From: JAKAVN01 sp963734845
Lineage (GTDB): Bacteria > Desulfobacterota > Binatia > Binatales > Binataceae
Length of the DNA stretch: 64,000 nt
Reading direction: 5' to 3'
Assembly: GCA_963734845.1 (NCBI GenBank)
Contig: CAVTIS010000017.1
Coordinates: 1 to 64,000, forward strand
Shown here: positions 18,476 to 27,625 of the stretch, piece by piece
How positions within the stretch are numbered: position 1 is the first letter of the stretch
Layout: each line of letters opens with the position of its first letter
Program-made: the position numbers and the translations under genes
Notes under the pieces: model-generated
The model's input: the letters and a program-made list of their open reading frames with translations, nothing else
Database searches by the model: none
What the model was told of the DNA's origin: nothing

Positions 18476-19087
18476 TCAGGCGTTGGACCAATTGATCGCC
18501 GAGAAGTGGCCGTTACGCCCACTGTTATCAAAGCTGAGCGAGTGATCCTTGTAGCGGCTCGTCGTACCGCGCGCCGCGGCCAGGCGCCCGGAATAGGGAT
18601 GCGTTACGTTGTCAAGCCACACGGTGGTGCCGTCGCGTCCGGCCACGCCTTGCACCGTGACTTCGGTAATACCGGCGATGCTCAGCTTGCGCGTGTCGTC
18701 CGACGCGCTGAACTCAATCTGCGCCGTTTTGGTTGGCAAGCGATGCGCGATCATCGGGGCAAGCAGGCTCGGCGGCCCCCCGGCCTGTCCCGCGAAGATG
18801 GCTTCGAGGGCGGCGCGCTGCTCGGCATTGGCACGGCCGTCGACATAGACGCCGCCGGTGCCGCCGCCCTGCACCATCGGGCCCGGAGTGGTAAAGGCCT
18901 GCACCGCGTTGAGCCCGGAGAGGTCGGTCTTGCCGTAACTGCCGCGGTTGATGTGGAAGGCGAGCACCACGTCGCAATGGCCCTCGGTCGGGCGGACCGT
19001 TGCCTGGCTAAGCAGACAGGGGCAGAGCAGTTCGCAGTTGCAGGACTCGAAGTACTCGCCCTCGATTTTCCAGCTTTCGTTGGCCAT
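18476..19087 (-). CDS. DUF1326 family protein
   Basis: A 203-residue protein beginning MANESWKIEGEYFESCNCEL, with a CNCxxxCPC metal-site-like motif near residues 15-22, the hallmark of DUF1326. The rest is a beta-rich domain (GHCDVVLAFHINRGSYG, THPYSGRLAAARG). The start at 19087 is set by GGAG at 19097-19100; the frame is open further to 19141 without support. It lies 41 bases upstream of the DUF2182 gene on the same strand, so they are probably one unit. Family function is unknown; a role with the partner membrane protein in metal binding is inference. Confidence 0.85.
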   Translation of the reverse strand: MANESWKIEGEYFESCNCELLCPCLLSQATVRPTEGHCDVVLAFHINRGSYGKTDLSGLNAVQAFTTPGPMVQGGGTGGVYVDGRANAEQRAALEAIFAGQAGGPPSLLAPMIAHRLPTKTAQIEFSASDDTRKLSIAGITEVTVQGVAGRDGTTVWLDNVTHPYSGRLAAARGTTSRYKDHSLSFDNSGRNGHFSAINWSNA

Positions 19088-19247
19088 CGATGATCGCTCC
19101 AGTTGGTGATGAAAGCACGGCGCTAGTGCATCGAATTGCACTCGCGGTTCAAAACGTATCGTGCATGTATGGGTCGCGCGAGGTCAAGCGAAATATACAT
19201 CAGAGCCGCGCAGGCGCGAGAAGCCGCGCGCCAAAGGCGAATCTCGA

Positions 19248-20705
19248 TCAGCCGCCGGGTGCCGGCGGGACCGCCGGTTGCACCGCCTGCGTCGCGCCAG
19301 ACGCGCCGGAGGCCGGCGCCCTCGCGGCGGCTCCTTCGGCGACGCGTTTGAGGTTCGCGATGTTGATTGCCGCCTCGGACTGATTGGCCACCGCAACCAG
19401 GATGAGCGCGTCGGGGTGCAAGTATTTTTGCGCCACGCGCTGGACGTCCTCTTTGGTCACCTCTCCGATCAGTTTCGGATATCGCTCGGCATAGTCGAGG
19501 CCGAGGCCATACAGTTCGACCTGCAGGATGAAGCTCGCGATCGAGCTCTGCCGATCGAGCTTGAGCGGAAAACTGCCGATCAGATATTTCTTGGCAGAGG
19601 CCAGTTCGGCGTCGGACACCGGATGCTCCTGCATGTCGCGCAACTGTTCGACGATGAGCTGCAGCGCCTCGTTAGTGCTCTTGTTTTTGGTCTGCGTATC
19701 GACCGCGAAGGAGCCGGCAAATTTACCGGCGTCGAACCCGCTCGAGATCCCGTAGGCCAGCCCGTTTTTGCTGCGCACGATTCTCATCAGGCGCGAGGCG
19801 AAGCCTCCGCCGCCCAGGATGTAGTTCATTACCTGCAGCCGATAGTAGTCCGGATTGGAGCGCGCGATTCCGCCCGAGCCCATGATGATGGTCGCCTGCA
19901 CGACGCTGCGGTCGACCAGCGTCGGATGAATTCCGGCCGGCACGCTGGGTGCCGGCGGCTCCGCTTGCGGCGGCACCGTGCCCTTGAGCGCGTCGAACGC
20001 CTTCTCCAGCTTGGCCTTGACCTCGTCGGCCTTGACGTCGCCGACCACCGCAATCACCGCGCTGCCGAACTTGTAATGCGCGTGGTAGAAGTCGCGCACA
20101 TCTTCAGGCGTGAGCTTCGCCACCGACTCGGCCGTGCCTCCGCTCGGATGGCCATAGGGCGTGTTGCCGTACAGCGCCTTGTGGAAGTTGACCCCGGCAA
20201 CGTAGTCAGGCTGCTCTTCCTCGGCCTTGATTGCCGCCACGCGCTCGTCGCGTTTGCGGGTGATTTCCGAATCGCTGAGCGCAGGCTCAGTGAGCGTCGA
20301 CGCCAGCAGGCCGAGGGTTGCGTCCTCGTATTTCTTGAGCGACGTGAAGCTCGCCTGCGCGTAGTCCGCCCCGGCGCCGACTGAGATCGAGCTGCCCATG
20401 AAATCCACTTTCTGGTTGAACTGCGTGGCGCTCAATTCTTTGGTGCCGAGCGTCAGCGAGCTTGCGGTAAGCGAGGCGAGTCCACCTTTGCCCTCGGGGT
20501 CGCGGCGCGCGCCGGCGTCAAACGCGATCGTCATCGTCACCATCGGAAGTTGATGCTGCTCGGAGACCAGCAGCACCGCGCCGTCGGGCAGCACCGAGCG
20601 TTTGATCTCGAGCGCTGCGGCGGGAGCCGCGAAAACCGCGATTAGAAGAGTTGCGGCCAGTGCCCCACCAAGAGCCGCGATCAGCCCGTCGCCGCGGCGC
20701 CTCAT
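19248..20705 (-). CDS. M16 family zinc protease-like subunit lacking the HxxEH motif
   Basis: A 485-residue secreted protein (signal at about residues 5-31, ending in Ala-rich AAPAAA) of the M16/pitrilysin family. Where catalytic members have HxxEH, this protein reads GGLASLTASS, so the zinc site is missing. The second-domain substrate-binding block is present (RIVRSKNGLAYGISSGF), as expected for the non-catalytic partner of a bacterial M16B heterodimer. Its start overlaps the stop of the upstream catalytic M16 gene by 4 bases (ATGA). The C-terminus is Ala/Pro-rich. It should act in the periplasm with its neighbour, clamping and presenting peptides. Confidence 0.9.
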   Translation of the reverse strand: MRRRGDGLIAALGGALAATLLIAVFAAPAAALEIKRSVLPDGAVLLVSEQHQLPMVTMTIAFDAGARRDPEGKGGLASLTASSLTLGTKELSATQFNQKVDFMGSSISVGAGADYAQASFTSLKKYEDATLGLLASTLTEPALSDSEITRKRDERVAAIKAEEEQPDYVAGVNFHKALYGNTPYGHPSGGTAESVAKLTPEDVRDFYHAHYKFGSAVIAVVGDVKADEVKAKLEKAFDALKGTVPPQAEPPAPSVPAGIHPTLVDRSVVQATIIMGSGGIARSNPDYYRLQVMNYILGGGGFASRLMRIVRSKNGLAYGISSGFDAGKFAGSFAVDTQTKNKSTNEALQLIVEQLRDMQEHPVSDAELASAKKYLIGSFPLKLDRQSSIASFILQVELYGLGLDYAERYPKLIGEVTKEDVQRVAQKYLHPDALILVAVANQSEAAINIANLKRVAEGAAARAPASGASGATQAVQPAVPPAPGG

Positions 20706-22201
20706 CGCACCACCTCGTCCATCGCGGAGGCCGCGCGCGCGGCGCGCATCGGCACCACCTCCAGGATCGAGTCTGCGGTGCCGAGCGGAGGCGCGTGATG
20801 CACCATGCCGCCGCCTCCGCCCTGCTCATGGGGCAGGATACCGGTCGGCATCAGCACGCCGAGCGTGCGGTTGTTCGCGACCAGGTACTTTTTCGCAACC
20901 CGCTGCACGTCGGCCGCGGTAACCTTGTCGATCTCTCCCAAGTAGCGGTCCATCAGGTGGTAGTCGCCCAGCATTTCCCACACTCCGAGTTGCAGCGCCT
21001 CCTCGAAGATCGAGTCTTGCGCGAACACGAATGACGACTGCTCGAGATTCTTGGCCTTCTGCAATTCCTCGGCGCCGACCGCCTGGGCCTTGAGTTGTTC
21101 GATCACCTTGTCGGCCTCCGCGATCGCCTCGTCCGTCTTCACCCCTGGGCGCATCTGCGCGGAAAGCTCGAATAGTCCCGGGTCGAACGACGTCATGTCG
21201 TAGCTGGCCGACACGTCGACCACCATCCGCTTGTCGAGCACCATCGTCCGGTACAGGCGCGAACTCTTGCCGTCGGAGAGAATTTCGGACGCGATCTCGA
21301 GCGCGAAGGCGTCCGCTCCGCCGACGCGATAGTTGGGCACGTGATAGGCCTCGGTGAAAGCCGGTAGATTGGCCGCGTGGCGTAGCACGATTTTCCGCTC
21401 GCCCTGCTGCGGCGGTTCGACTTCGAGCACCGGCGGCGGCTTGGGGCCGTTCTTGATCGGGCCGAAGGATTCAGAGATCTGCTTGAGCACCTTGTCCGCG
21501 TTGAAGTCGCCCACCGCGACCGCGATCGCGTTTTGCGGCGAGTAATAGACGCTGTGGTACTTGAGCGCGTCAGCGAGGGTCAGGCGCTGGATGTCCTGCA
21601 TCCAGCCGATCACCGGCCAGTGATAAGGATGCTCGACGAAAGCCTGCGCTTGCGCGGCCTCCGAGAGCGCGTCCTCCGGATTGTCGTCGGTGCGCATCCG
21701 GCGTTCTTCTTCGACCACTGCGAGTTCGGAGGCGAAGCCCTTGGGGTCGAAGTTCGCCATCCGGTCGGCCTCCAGGCCGATCGGCACGTCGAGATGGTCT
21801 CGGTTGATCACCTCGAAGTAGTCGGTGAAATCGGCGCCGGTGAACGCGTTATCCATCCCGCCGTTCTCCTGGATGATGTTGGAGAACTGCTCAGGGCCGT
21901 ACTTTTTGGTGCCGCGGAACTTCAGGTGCTCGACCAGGTGCGAGATGCCGGTCTTGCCGAAACTCTCGTTGCGCGATCCGACCTTGGTGAACAGGTTGAA
22001 GGTCGCCACCGGGGCCTTATGATTCTCCAGCACCAGGACTTTGAGCCCGTTGGGCAGGGTCTCGGTCTTGACCGCGCCGGTGATGCCGGCGCGCGCGCAA
22101 GTGGGCGCGCCGGTCGCAAACAGCGCGGCCAAAGTCAACGTCAATAGCAGAGGTCGAAACCGGGTCAGCCGGCGAAAAATGCTTTGGTTTGGAATAAACA
22201 T
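20702..22201 (-). CDS. M16 family zinc metalloprotease, catalytic subunit
   Basis: A 499-residue protein with an N-terminal signal (RFRPLLLTLTLAALFATGAP) and a complete HLVEH zinc motif (His88, Glu91, His92) in GKTGISHLVEHLKFRGT. The downstream acidic segment LAVVEEERRMR carries the third ligand Glu. The start at 22201 gives a normal signal peptide; upstream codons to 22240 lack support. Its stop overlaps the start of the inactive M16 partner, indicating a two-subunit periplasmic protease made from one message. It is transcribed divergently from the vWA gene, with about 160 bases between the two. Confidence 0.92.
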   Translation of the reverse strand: MFIPNQSIFRRLTRFRPLLLTLTLAALFATGAPTCARAGITGAVKTETLPNGLKVLVLENHKAPVATFNLFTKVGSRNESFGKTGISHLVEHLKFRGTKKYGPEQFSNIIQENGGMDNAFTGADFTDYFEVINRDHLDVPIGLEADRMANFDPKGFASELAVVEEERRMRTDDNPEDALSEAAQAQAFVEHPYHWPVIGWMQDIQRLTLADALKYHSVYYSPQNAIAVAVGDFNADKVLKQISESFGPIKNGPKPPPVLEVEPPQQGERKIVLRHAANLPAFTEAYHVPNYRVGGADAFALEIASEILSDGKSSRLYRTMVLDKRMVVDVSASYDMTSFDPGLFELSAQMRPGVKTDEAIAEADKVIEQLKAQAVGAEELQKAKNLEQSSFVFAQDSIFEEALQLGVWEMLGDYHLMDRYLGEIDKVTAADVQRVAKKYLVANNRTLGVLMPTGILPHEQGGGGGMVHHAPPLGTADSILEVVPMRAARAASAMDEVVR

Positions 22202-22362
22202 GACTCTTAGCACTAAAGACTGCGCTCGCCGCGCCGTCAAGCCAAGTGCCCGTCGGCGCGCGTTCGTGCATCGGCAACACCGGCGCGATCCAGTTCGTTC
22301 CCGCCGCTAACTTCTGCAAATCAAATTGCATAGCGGGTGTGCGATTTGTCACAATCGAACGG

Positions 22363-24453
22363 ATGGCTCAAACTCCCGCTGAGGATCGCCCGCAGGCATT
22401 GCACGAAATCAAGGGCGTGTTGACGAAGTTCATGCGGATGCTCTATCCGCAGGAATTTCGCCTGGATTCGATCGCCAATTGCGGTCCGATGCTGGCCTTT
22501 CATTACCCGTTGCTCGCGGGCGAGATGATTCATCTGCCCGAGCAAATCGAGCCGCTCGGCTCGCCGGCGCTCTCCTACGACTACTATCTCGTGACCGCCG
22601 CGCAACTTGCCGGCCGCCATGAGTTCGGCACCTTCAAGCTCTGCCTAGCCGATTTGCCGGGCTTCGAAGATCGCGGCGAGACCGGCGTGGAGGCGATCGA
22701 AAGCTACGTCGCGTCGTTCAGCGACCCGATGCTCGGTGGCGCCCTGATGCGCCTGTGCGAGACCGCGCGGGTCGATAACGAGATCGCGCGGCGCTATCGC
22801 GGCCTGGCTCCGCGCATGACCAGGCTCAACCGCGCACTCGTCGAGAAGCTCAACCCGCGCGCGCTCAGCACGATGCTGGTGCGCGGCGCGCTGGAGATCG
22901 AACCCGGCGATGACCCGGCGACGCAGACCTTTACCGGGCATGCCGCCGAATTTTTCGCCCCCCTGCGCAAGCCCGGGGCCGATGTCCTGACCAGCGCACG
23001 CCAGGCCTCGGCGATGTACACGTGGCTGCAGGAATTGATGGCGGCCGCGCGCCGCGCGGGCGCCTCCGAAGGTCTCGACGACGACGGCAATTCGTTGCGC
23101 AACGATCTCATCGGCAACCTCGACAGTGCCGAGGGCGGCGAAGGCGAAGGCCCCCAAGGCGAAGAGGGCGACAGCGACGGCGAGACCAATCAGAATCTGC
23201 GGATGGAAGTCTCGGGCAAGCAGGCCAAAGGCCGCGGCGGCCGTCCGCTCAGTCCCGAGGAGATTCGCAAGCTGCTCGAGCAGGGCGCGCAGATCAAGCC
23301 CGCGGAAGGGCAGGGCGGCGCCGAGGGCGAGGGGATGTATCTCACCCAGCTGACGGGCAAGCAGGCGCAGGACCTCGAAGAGCTGCGCGAGCAGCTCGGT
23401 GAAATCGGTCCGGCTTCCAATCATGGCCGGCTGGTGCTGATGCACGGGCGCAACCAGGATTCGTATTACTCATACGACGAATGGGACTACGTGCAGGCGG
23501 ATTACCGGCGCGGATGGTGCCGGCTGCGCGAGGTCCCGCTCGCCGGCGACGAGAACGATTTTTTCGCGCAAACGCTCGCGCGCTACTCCGAGATGCTGCC
23601 GCAGGTGCGCCGCCACTTTCAGCGCATCCGGCCCGCTTCGTATCGGATGGTCCGCGGCCTTGAGGACGGCGAGGAACTCGACCTCGAACGACTGGTCGAG
23701 ACTCGCGTCTCGCGCCTGATGGGCGAGAGCCCGGATCCGCGGGTCTACAGTGCGCGCAAAAAAGAATCGCGCGACGTCGCCACGCTCTTCCTGCTCGACA
23801 TGTCGGCCTCCACCGACGAGCCGATCCATCGCGAGGTGCGCAAAGCCACGACCGACGATGACGATCACAGCGACGACTGGATGAAGGCCTGGCAGCGCCG
23901 CCCGCAGCAGAGCCAGCGCCCGCGCCGCATCATCGACGTCAACAAGGAAGCGCTGGTCATCATGGCCGAGGCGCTCGAGGAAATCGGCGATTCCTACGCA
24001 ATCATGGGATTTTCCGGCCACGGCCGCGACAACGTCGAGTTCTACGTAATCAAGGAATTCAGCCAGGGGCTGAGCGACGAGGTCAAGGCGCGCGTCGGCG
24101 CGGTCGAGCCCAAGCGATCGACCCGGATGGGCGCGGCGATTCGCCACGTGCGCGAAAAATTCAAGGACGTGAGTTCGCGCGCCAAACATATGATCCTGCT
24201 GAGCGACGGCTTTCCGCAGGATTTCGACTACGGCCACGACCGGCGCTCCAACGCCTACGGCATCCAGGATACGATGGTGGCGCTCAAGGAACTCGAGATG
24301 GCGGGCGTGCTGCCGTTCTGTATCACGGTCGATCGCACTGGGCATGACTACCTGCGCCAGATGTGCGCGCCGTCGCGCTACCTGGTGATTGAGGACATCA
24401 CGTCGCTGCCGCGCGTGCTGCCGAAAATTTACGAGCAGGTCGTCCGCTGGTAG
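22363..24453 (+). CDS. NorD/CbbO-like protein with C-terminal von Willebrand factor A domain
   Basis: A 696-residue cytosolic protein. The C-terminal 230 residues form a vWA domain with a complete metal-ion-dependent adhesion site: DMSAST (Asp479 onward), STRMGAAIRH and LLSDGFPQDFDYG. The N-terminal helical region and the acidic, Gly-rich linker at about 240-330 match the layout of NorD, CbbO and related proteins. Those proteins pair with MoxR-type AAA+ ATPases (NorQ/CbbQ) to activate metalloenzymes such as nitric oxide reductase or Rubisco. No AAA+ partner or target enzyme is adjacent, so this copy is an orphan here. The internal ATG 22363 is preferred over 22246 because the extra residues look non-coding. 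Confidence 0.8.
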   Translation: MAQTPAEDRPQALHEIKGVLTKFMRMLYPQEFRLDSIANCGPMLAFHYPLLAGEMIHLPEQIEPLGSPALSYDYYLVTAAQLAGRHEFGTFKLCLADLPGFEDRGETGVEAIESYVASFSDPMLGGALMRLCETARVDNEIARRYRGLAPRMTRLNRALVEKLNPRALSTMLVRGALEIEPGDDPATQTFTGHAAEFFAPLRKPGADVLTSARQASAMYTWLQELMAAARRAGASEGLDDDGNSLRNDLIGNLDSAEGGEGEGPQGEEGDSDGETNQNLRMEVSGKQAKGRGGRPLSPEEIRKLLEQGAQIKPAEGQGGAEGEGMYLTQLTGKQAQDLEELREQLGEIGPASNHGRLVLMHGRNQDSYYSYDEWDYVQADYRRGWCRLREVPLAGDENDFFAQTLARYSEMLPQVRRHFQRIRPASYRMVRGLEDGEELDLERLVETRVSRLMGESPDPRVYSARKKESRDVATLFLLDMSASTDEPIHREVRKATTDDDDHSDDWMKAWQRRPQQSQRPRRIIDVNKEALVIMAEALEEIGDSYAIMGFSGHGRDNVEFYVIKEFSQGLSDEVKARVGAVEPKRSTRMGAAIRHVREKFKDVSSRAKHMILLSDGFPQDFDYGHDRRSNAYGIQDTMVALKELEMAGVLPFCITVDRTGHDYLRQMCAPSRYLVIEDITSLPRVLPKIYEQVVRW

Positions 24454-24555
24454 GATAGGGCCCCCCGCTCGGTGCCTTCCGATCTCGCTAAAAACTAGTC
24501 TGTCGCCACTGCGGGGACTGAGCGCCTATCGGCTGCGCGCCGCTTGCAGTAGCAG

Positions 24556-26094
24556 CTAGGGGACGCGCAGGTCGTGTCCGGTCATCTCGGGCGGCGCTTC
24601 GATGCCAAGCATTCCGAGCAGCGTCGGCGCGACGTCGGCGAGCGTGCCTCCGGCGCGCAGCTTTCCCTTGTACGACGGGTCGAACAGGATCAGCGGCACC
24701 GGGAAAGTCGTGTGCGCGGTGTGCGCCTGGCCGGTTGCGGGGTCGGCCATGAATTCGGCATTGCCGTGATCGGCGGTTATCAGAGCGACCCCATGCGCGC
24801 GCTCGACCGCGTCTATAACCTTGGCCAGCGCCGCGTCCGTCGTCTCGATCGCTTTGATCGTCGCTTCCAGTTTGCCCGTGTGGCCTACCATGTCCGGATT
24901 GGCAAAGTTCATCACCACCGCGCCGAACTTGCCGCCGGCGATTTCCGCCGCCGCCCGCTCAGCGATCTTGTCCGCCTGCATCGTGGGCTCAAGGTCGTAG
25001 GTCGCCACCTTTGACGACGGAATCAGCACGCGCTCCTCGAGCGGGAACGGCTTTTCGGCTCCCCCGTTGAGGAAGTACGTGACGTGGGCGTATTTTTCGG
25101 TCTCTGCGATACGCAGGTTGCGCACGCCGGCGCGCGCCCAGACCTCGGCGAGTGAGTTCTTCACGTCCTCGGGGCCGAAGGCGAGCGGCAATTCGAAACT
25201 GCGGTCGTACTCGCTCATGCATACGTAGCCCACGCGCGGAGAGCGCGGACGGGCAAATTCGTTGAACTGCTCCAGCGCCAGCGCCGCGGTCAGCTCGCGC
25301 GCGCGGTCGGCGCGGAAATTGAAACATACCACCTGGTCGCCGTCTTGAAGCGGAGCGCCGCCGCCGATTACCCGCGGCTCGACGAATTCGTCGGACTGAT
25401 TAGCGGCGTACGCGTGCTCGACCGCCCCGCGCGCACCGCTTTCGGCGATCCCCTCGCCGAGCACGATCGCGCGCCAAGCGCGCTCCACCCGATCCCATCG
25501 TTTGTCGCGGTCCATCGCAAAGTACCGGCCGCTGACCGTCGCCACCTTGCCGCATCCGAGCGCCTTTAGTTTCGCCTCCAGCGCGTCAATGTATTTGAGC
25601 GCTGAGCGCGGCGGCGTGTCGCGCCCGTCGAGGACCGCATGCACCGCGATGTTGCGGAGGCCCTCGCTGGCCGCAAGTTCGAGCAGCGCGAAAAGATGAT
25701 TGATATGGCTGTGCACGCTGGCGTCGGAGAGCAGACCCCATAGATGAAGCGTGCGGCCGTTCTCCCGCGCCCGGCGAATCGCGCCGAGCAGGACTTCGTT
25801 GCGCGCAAAGGCCCCCGTTTCGATCGCCTTTGAGATCCGCATCACGTCCTGGTAAATCACGCGCCCGGCGCCGATTGTCAGATGCCCGACCTCGGAGTTG
25901 CCCATCACGCCGGGCACGAGGCCGACCGCGTCGCCCGAGGCCTCGATTTCGGTATGGGCTTGCGTTTTGTACAGACGGTCCATCGTGGGCGTCCGTGCCA
26001 TGGCGATCGCGTTGGCCACTCGCTCCGCCCGCAAGCCCCATCCGTCGAAAATCACCAGCACCGCCACCGGTGGACGCCGCGCCGCACCGCTCAT
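24556..26094 (-). CDS. gpmI: 2,3-bisphosphoglycerate-independent phosphoglycerate mutase
   Basis: A 512-residue enzyme interconverting 3- and 2-phosphoglycerate. It has the metal-site start VLVIFDGWG, the phosphoserine motif MGNSEVGH (Ser67), the mobile-domain blocks HAVLDGRDTPPRSA and NFRADRAREL, and the C-terminal metal blocks NFANPDMVGHTG and ITADHGNAE. The length is typical. The start at 26094 overlaps the enolase stop by 4 bases (ATGA), so order on the transcript would be eno then gpmI, two consecutive glycolytic steps. No regulatory feature is visible inside the pair. Confidence 0.96.
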   Translation of the reverse strand: MSGAARRPPVAVLVIFDGWGLRAERVANAIAMARTPTMDRLYKTQAHTEIEASGDAVGLVPGVMGNSEVGHLTIGAGRVIYQDVMRISKAIETGAFARNEVLLGAIRRARENGRTLHLWGLLSDASVHSHINHLFALLELAASEGLRNIAVHAVLDGRDTPPRSALKYIDALEAKLKALGCGKVATVSGRYFAMDRDKRWDRVERAWRAIVLGEGIAESGARGAVEHAYAANQSDEFVEPRVIGGGAPLQDGDQVVCFNFRADRARELTAALALEQFNEFARPRSPRVGYVCMSEYDRSFELPLAFGPEDVKNSLAEVWARAGVRNLRIAETEKYAHVTYFLNGGAEKPFPLEERVLIPSSKVATYDLEPTMQADKIAERAAAEIAGGKFGAVVMNFANPDMVGHTGKLEATIKAIETTDAALAKVIDAVERAHGVALITADHGNAEFMADPATGQAHTAHTTFPVPLILFDPSYKGKLRAGGTLADVAPTLLGMLGIEAPPEMTGHDLRVP

Positions 26095-27389
26095 CGCACG
26101 CTCCCGCCGCGGCGAAACGCCGCCGCTCCGGGCCATGATGCGCGGGCGCCCAGTTCCTCTGCGATGCGCAGCAGGCGATTGTACTTGGCCGTGCGTTCGC
26201 CACGGCTCATCGAGCCGGTCTTGATCTGCCCGGCGCTGGTGGCGACGGCGAGGTCGGCGATCGTCGTGTCCTCGGTTTCGCCCGAACGATGCGAGACGAC
26301 ACAGGTGAAGCCGGCGGCGCGTGCCATCTCGATGGTCGTCAACGTTTCGCTGAGCGTGCCGATCTGGTTGAGCTTGATCAGGATCGAGTTGCCCGCGTGC
26401 TCGCGGATGCCGCGTTCCAGGCGTTTCGGATTGGTCACGAAGAGGTCGTCGCCGACGAGTTGTACGCGCGCACCCAATTCACGTGTGAGCGTTTGCCATC
26501 CCGCCCAGTCGTCCTCGGCCAGCCCGTCCTCGATCGAGACGATTGGGTAGCGGCCGACCCAATCGCTCCACAGGCGGACCATCTGATCCGAGTCGCGAGC
26601 CTTTTTGTCCGAGCGCGCAAACACGTAGCGGCCGTCTTCGTAAAATTCGCTGGAGGCCGGATCGAGCGCCAGCGCGACATCGGCGCCAGGACGATACCCC
26701 GCCTTCACAATCGCTTCGAGGATCACTTCGATCGGCTCTTCGTTGTTGCGCAGATTGGGGGCGAAGCCGCCCTCGTCGCCGACGTTGGTCGATTGGCCAC
26801 GCTTCTTCAGCACGCCGGCCAACGCGTGGAAGACCTCGGCTCCCATGCGAATCGAATCGGCGAAGGTCGGCGCGCCGAGCGGAACAATCATGAACTCCTG
26901 CATGTCAACGCTGGAATCGGCGTGCTTACCGCCGTTCAGCACGTTCATCATCGGCACTGGCATCACGCTGGCGTCCGGGTCGAGATAGCGATAGAGCGCG
27001 ACGCCGGCCGCCGCGGCGGCGGCGTGCGCGGCGGCTAGCGATACGCCGAGCATCGCGTTGGCGCCGAGCTTGGACTTGTTTTCGGTGCCGTCGAGCGCGA
27101 TTAGCCGCCCGTCGAGCGCGCGTTGCGCGGCCGCGTCGGCACCGCGGAGTGCCGCGGCGATCGGGCCGTTGACGTTGGCGACGGCGCGGGTGACGCCCTT
27201 GCCGCCAAAGCGGCGCGGGTCGCCGTCGCGTAATTCCAGCGCCTCGTGGACGCCGGTTGAAGCGCCCGAAGGCACGGCGGCGCGGCCGAGCGCGCCGCCG
27301 TCGAGCTTCACGTCGACCTCGATGGTCGGATTGCCGCGCGAATCGATTATTTCGCGGGCGCGAATTTCAGCGATGCTGGTTGCGGACAT
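26091..27389 (-). CDS. eno: Enolase
   Basis: A 432-residue enolase converting 2-phosphoglycerate to phosphoenolpyruvate. Recognisable blocks are REIIDSRGNPTIEVDV at the N-terminus, the loop SGASTGVHEALELRDGD, VPMMNVLNGGKHADSSVDMQ, GDEGGFAPN, the metal residues in SIEDGLAEDDW and GDDLFVTN, and the catalytic SHRSGETED. The start at 27389 is the normal enolase start. The ribosome binding region upstream is tandemly duplicated (27391-27419). It is coupled to gpmI through a 4-base overlap. Confidence 0.97.
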   Translation of the reverse strand: MSATSIAEIRAREIIDSRGNPTIEVDVKLDGGALGRAAVPSGASTGVHEALELRDGDPRRFGGKGVTRAVANVNGPIAAALRGADAAAQRALDGRLIALDGTENKSKLGANAMLGVSLAAAHAAAAAAGVALYRYLDPDASVMPVPMMNVLNGGKHADSSVDMQEFMIVPLGAPTFADSIRMGAEVFHALAGVLKKRGQSTNVGDEGGFAPNLRNNEEPIEVILEAIVKAGYRPGADVALALDPASSEFYEDGRYVFARSDKKARDSDQMVRLWSDWVGRYPIVSIEDGLAEDDWAGWQTLTRELGARVQLVGDDLFVTNPKRLERGIREHAGNSILIKLNQIGTLSETLTTIEMARAAGFTCVVSHRSGETEDTTIADLAVATSAGQIKTGSMSRGERTAKYNRLLRIAEELGARASWPGAAAFRRGGSVR

Positions 27390-27390
27390 T

Positions 27391-27419
27391 GGAAATCGCC
27401 TCGTGGAAAATCGCCTCGT
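27391..27419 (-). repeat. Tandem duplication of the eno ribosome-binding segment
   Basis: The plus strand reads ggaaatcgcctcgt followed directly by ggaaaatcgcctcgt. On the coding strand two copies of ACGAGGCGATTTCC sit in tandem immediately before the eno ATG, each carrying a GAGG core. Only the nearer copy is correctly spaced for initiation. It is a local duplication of 14-15 bases. Confidence 0.8.
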
Positions 27420-27549
27420 GCTCAGAAGCAAAGCAGGAAACGCGGCCGTGCGGAAGATGGCGCGGGCGGCGCGAAGCGCCGCCCGCGCACACTTCGCAAC
27501 ACGCGGACACGTGAAGTGGCCGCGCGCCAACGCGGGCCACAGAGCTGGG

Positions 27550-27592
27550 GCGCCGCGATGCGCCGCCGTCTCACGGCGGCGCATCGCGGCGC
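27550..27592. terminator. Perfect 20-bp inverted repeat with 3-base loop, putative terminator or REP-like hairpin
   Basis: Positions 27550-27569 and 27573-27592 are perfectly complementary over 20 bases with loop ctc, forming an extremely stable hairpin (core gatgcgccgccgt). It sits 34 bases downstream of the stop of the DUF4286-like gene and about 160 bases upstream of eno on the same strand, so it could terminate the former or stabilise its 3' end. No uridine tract follows on either strand, which argues against a simple intrinsic terminator and leaves a REP-type element possible. Confidence 0.6.
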
Positions 27593-27625
27593 GATTCTCG
27601 CGCTTGCGGCGCTACACGCGCGCCA

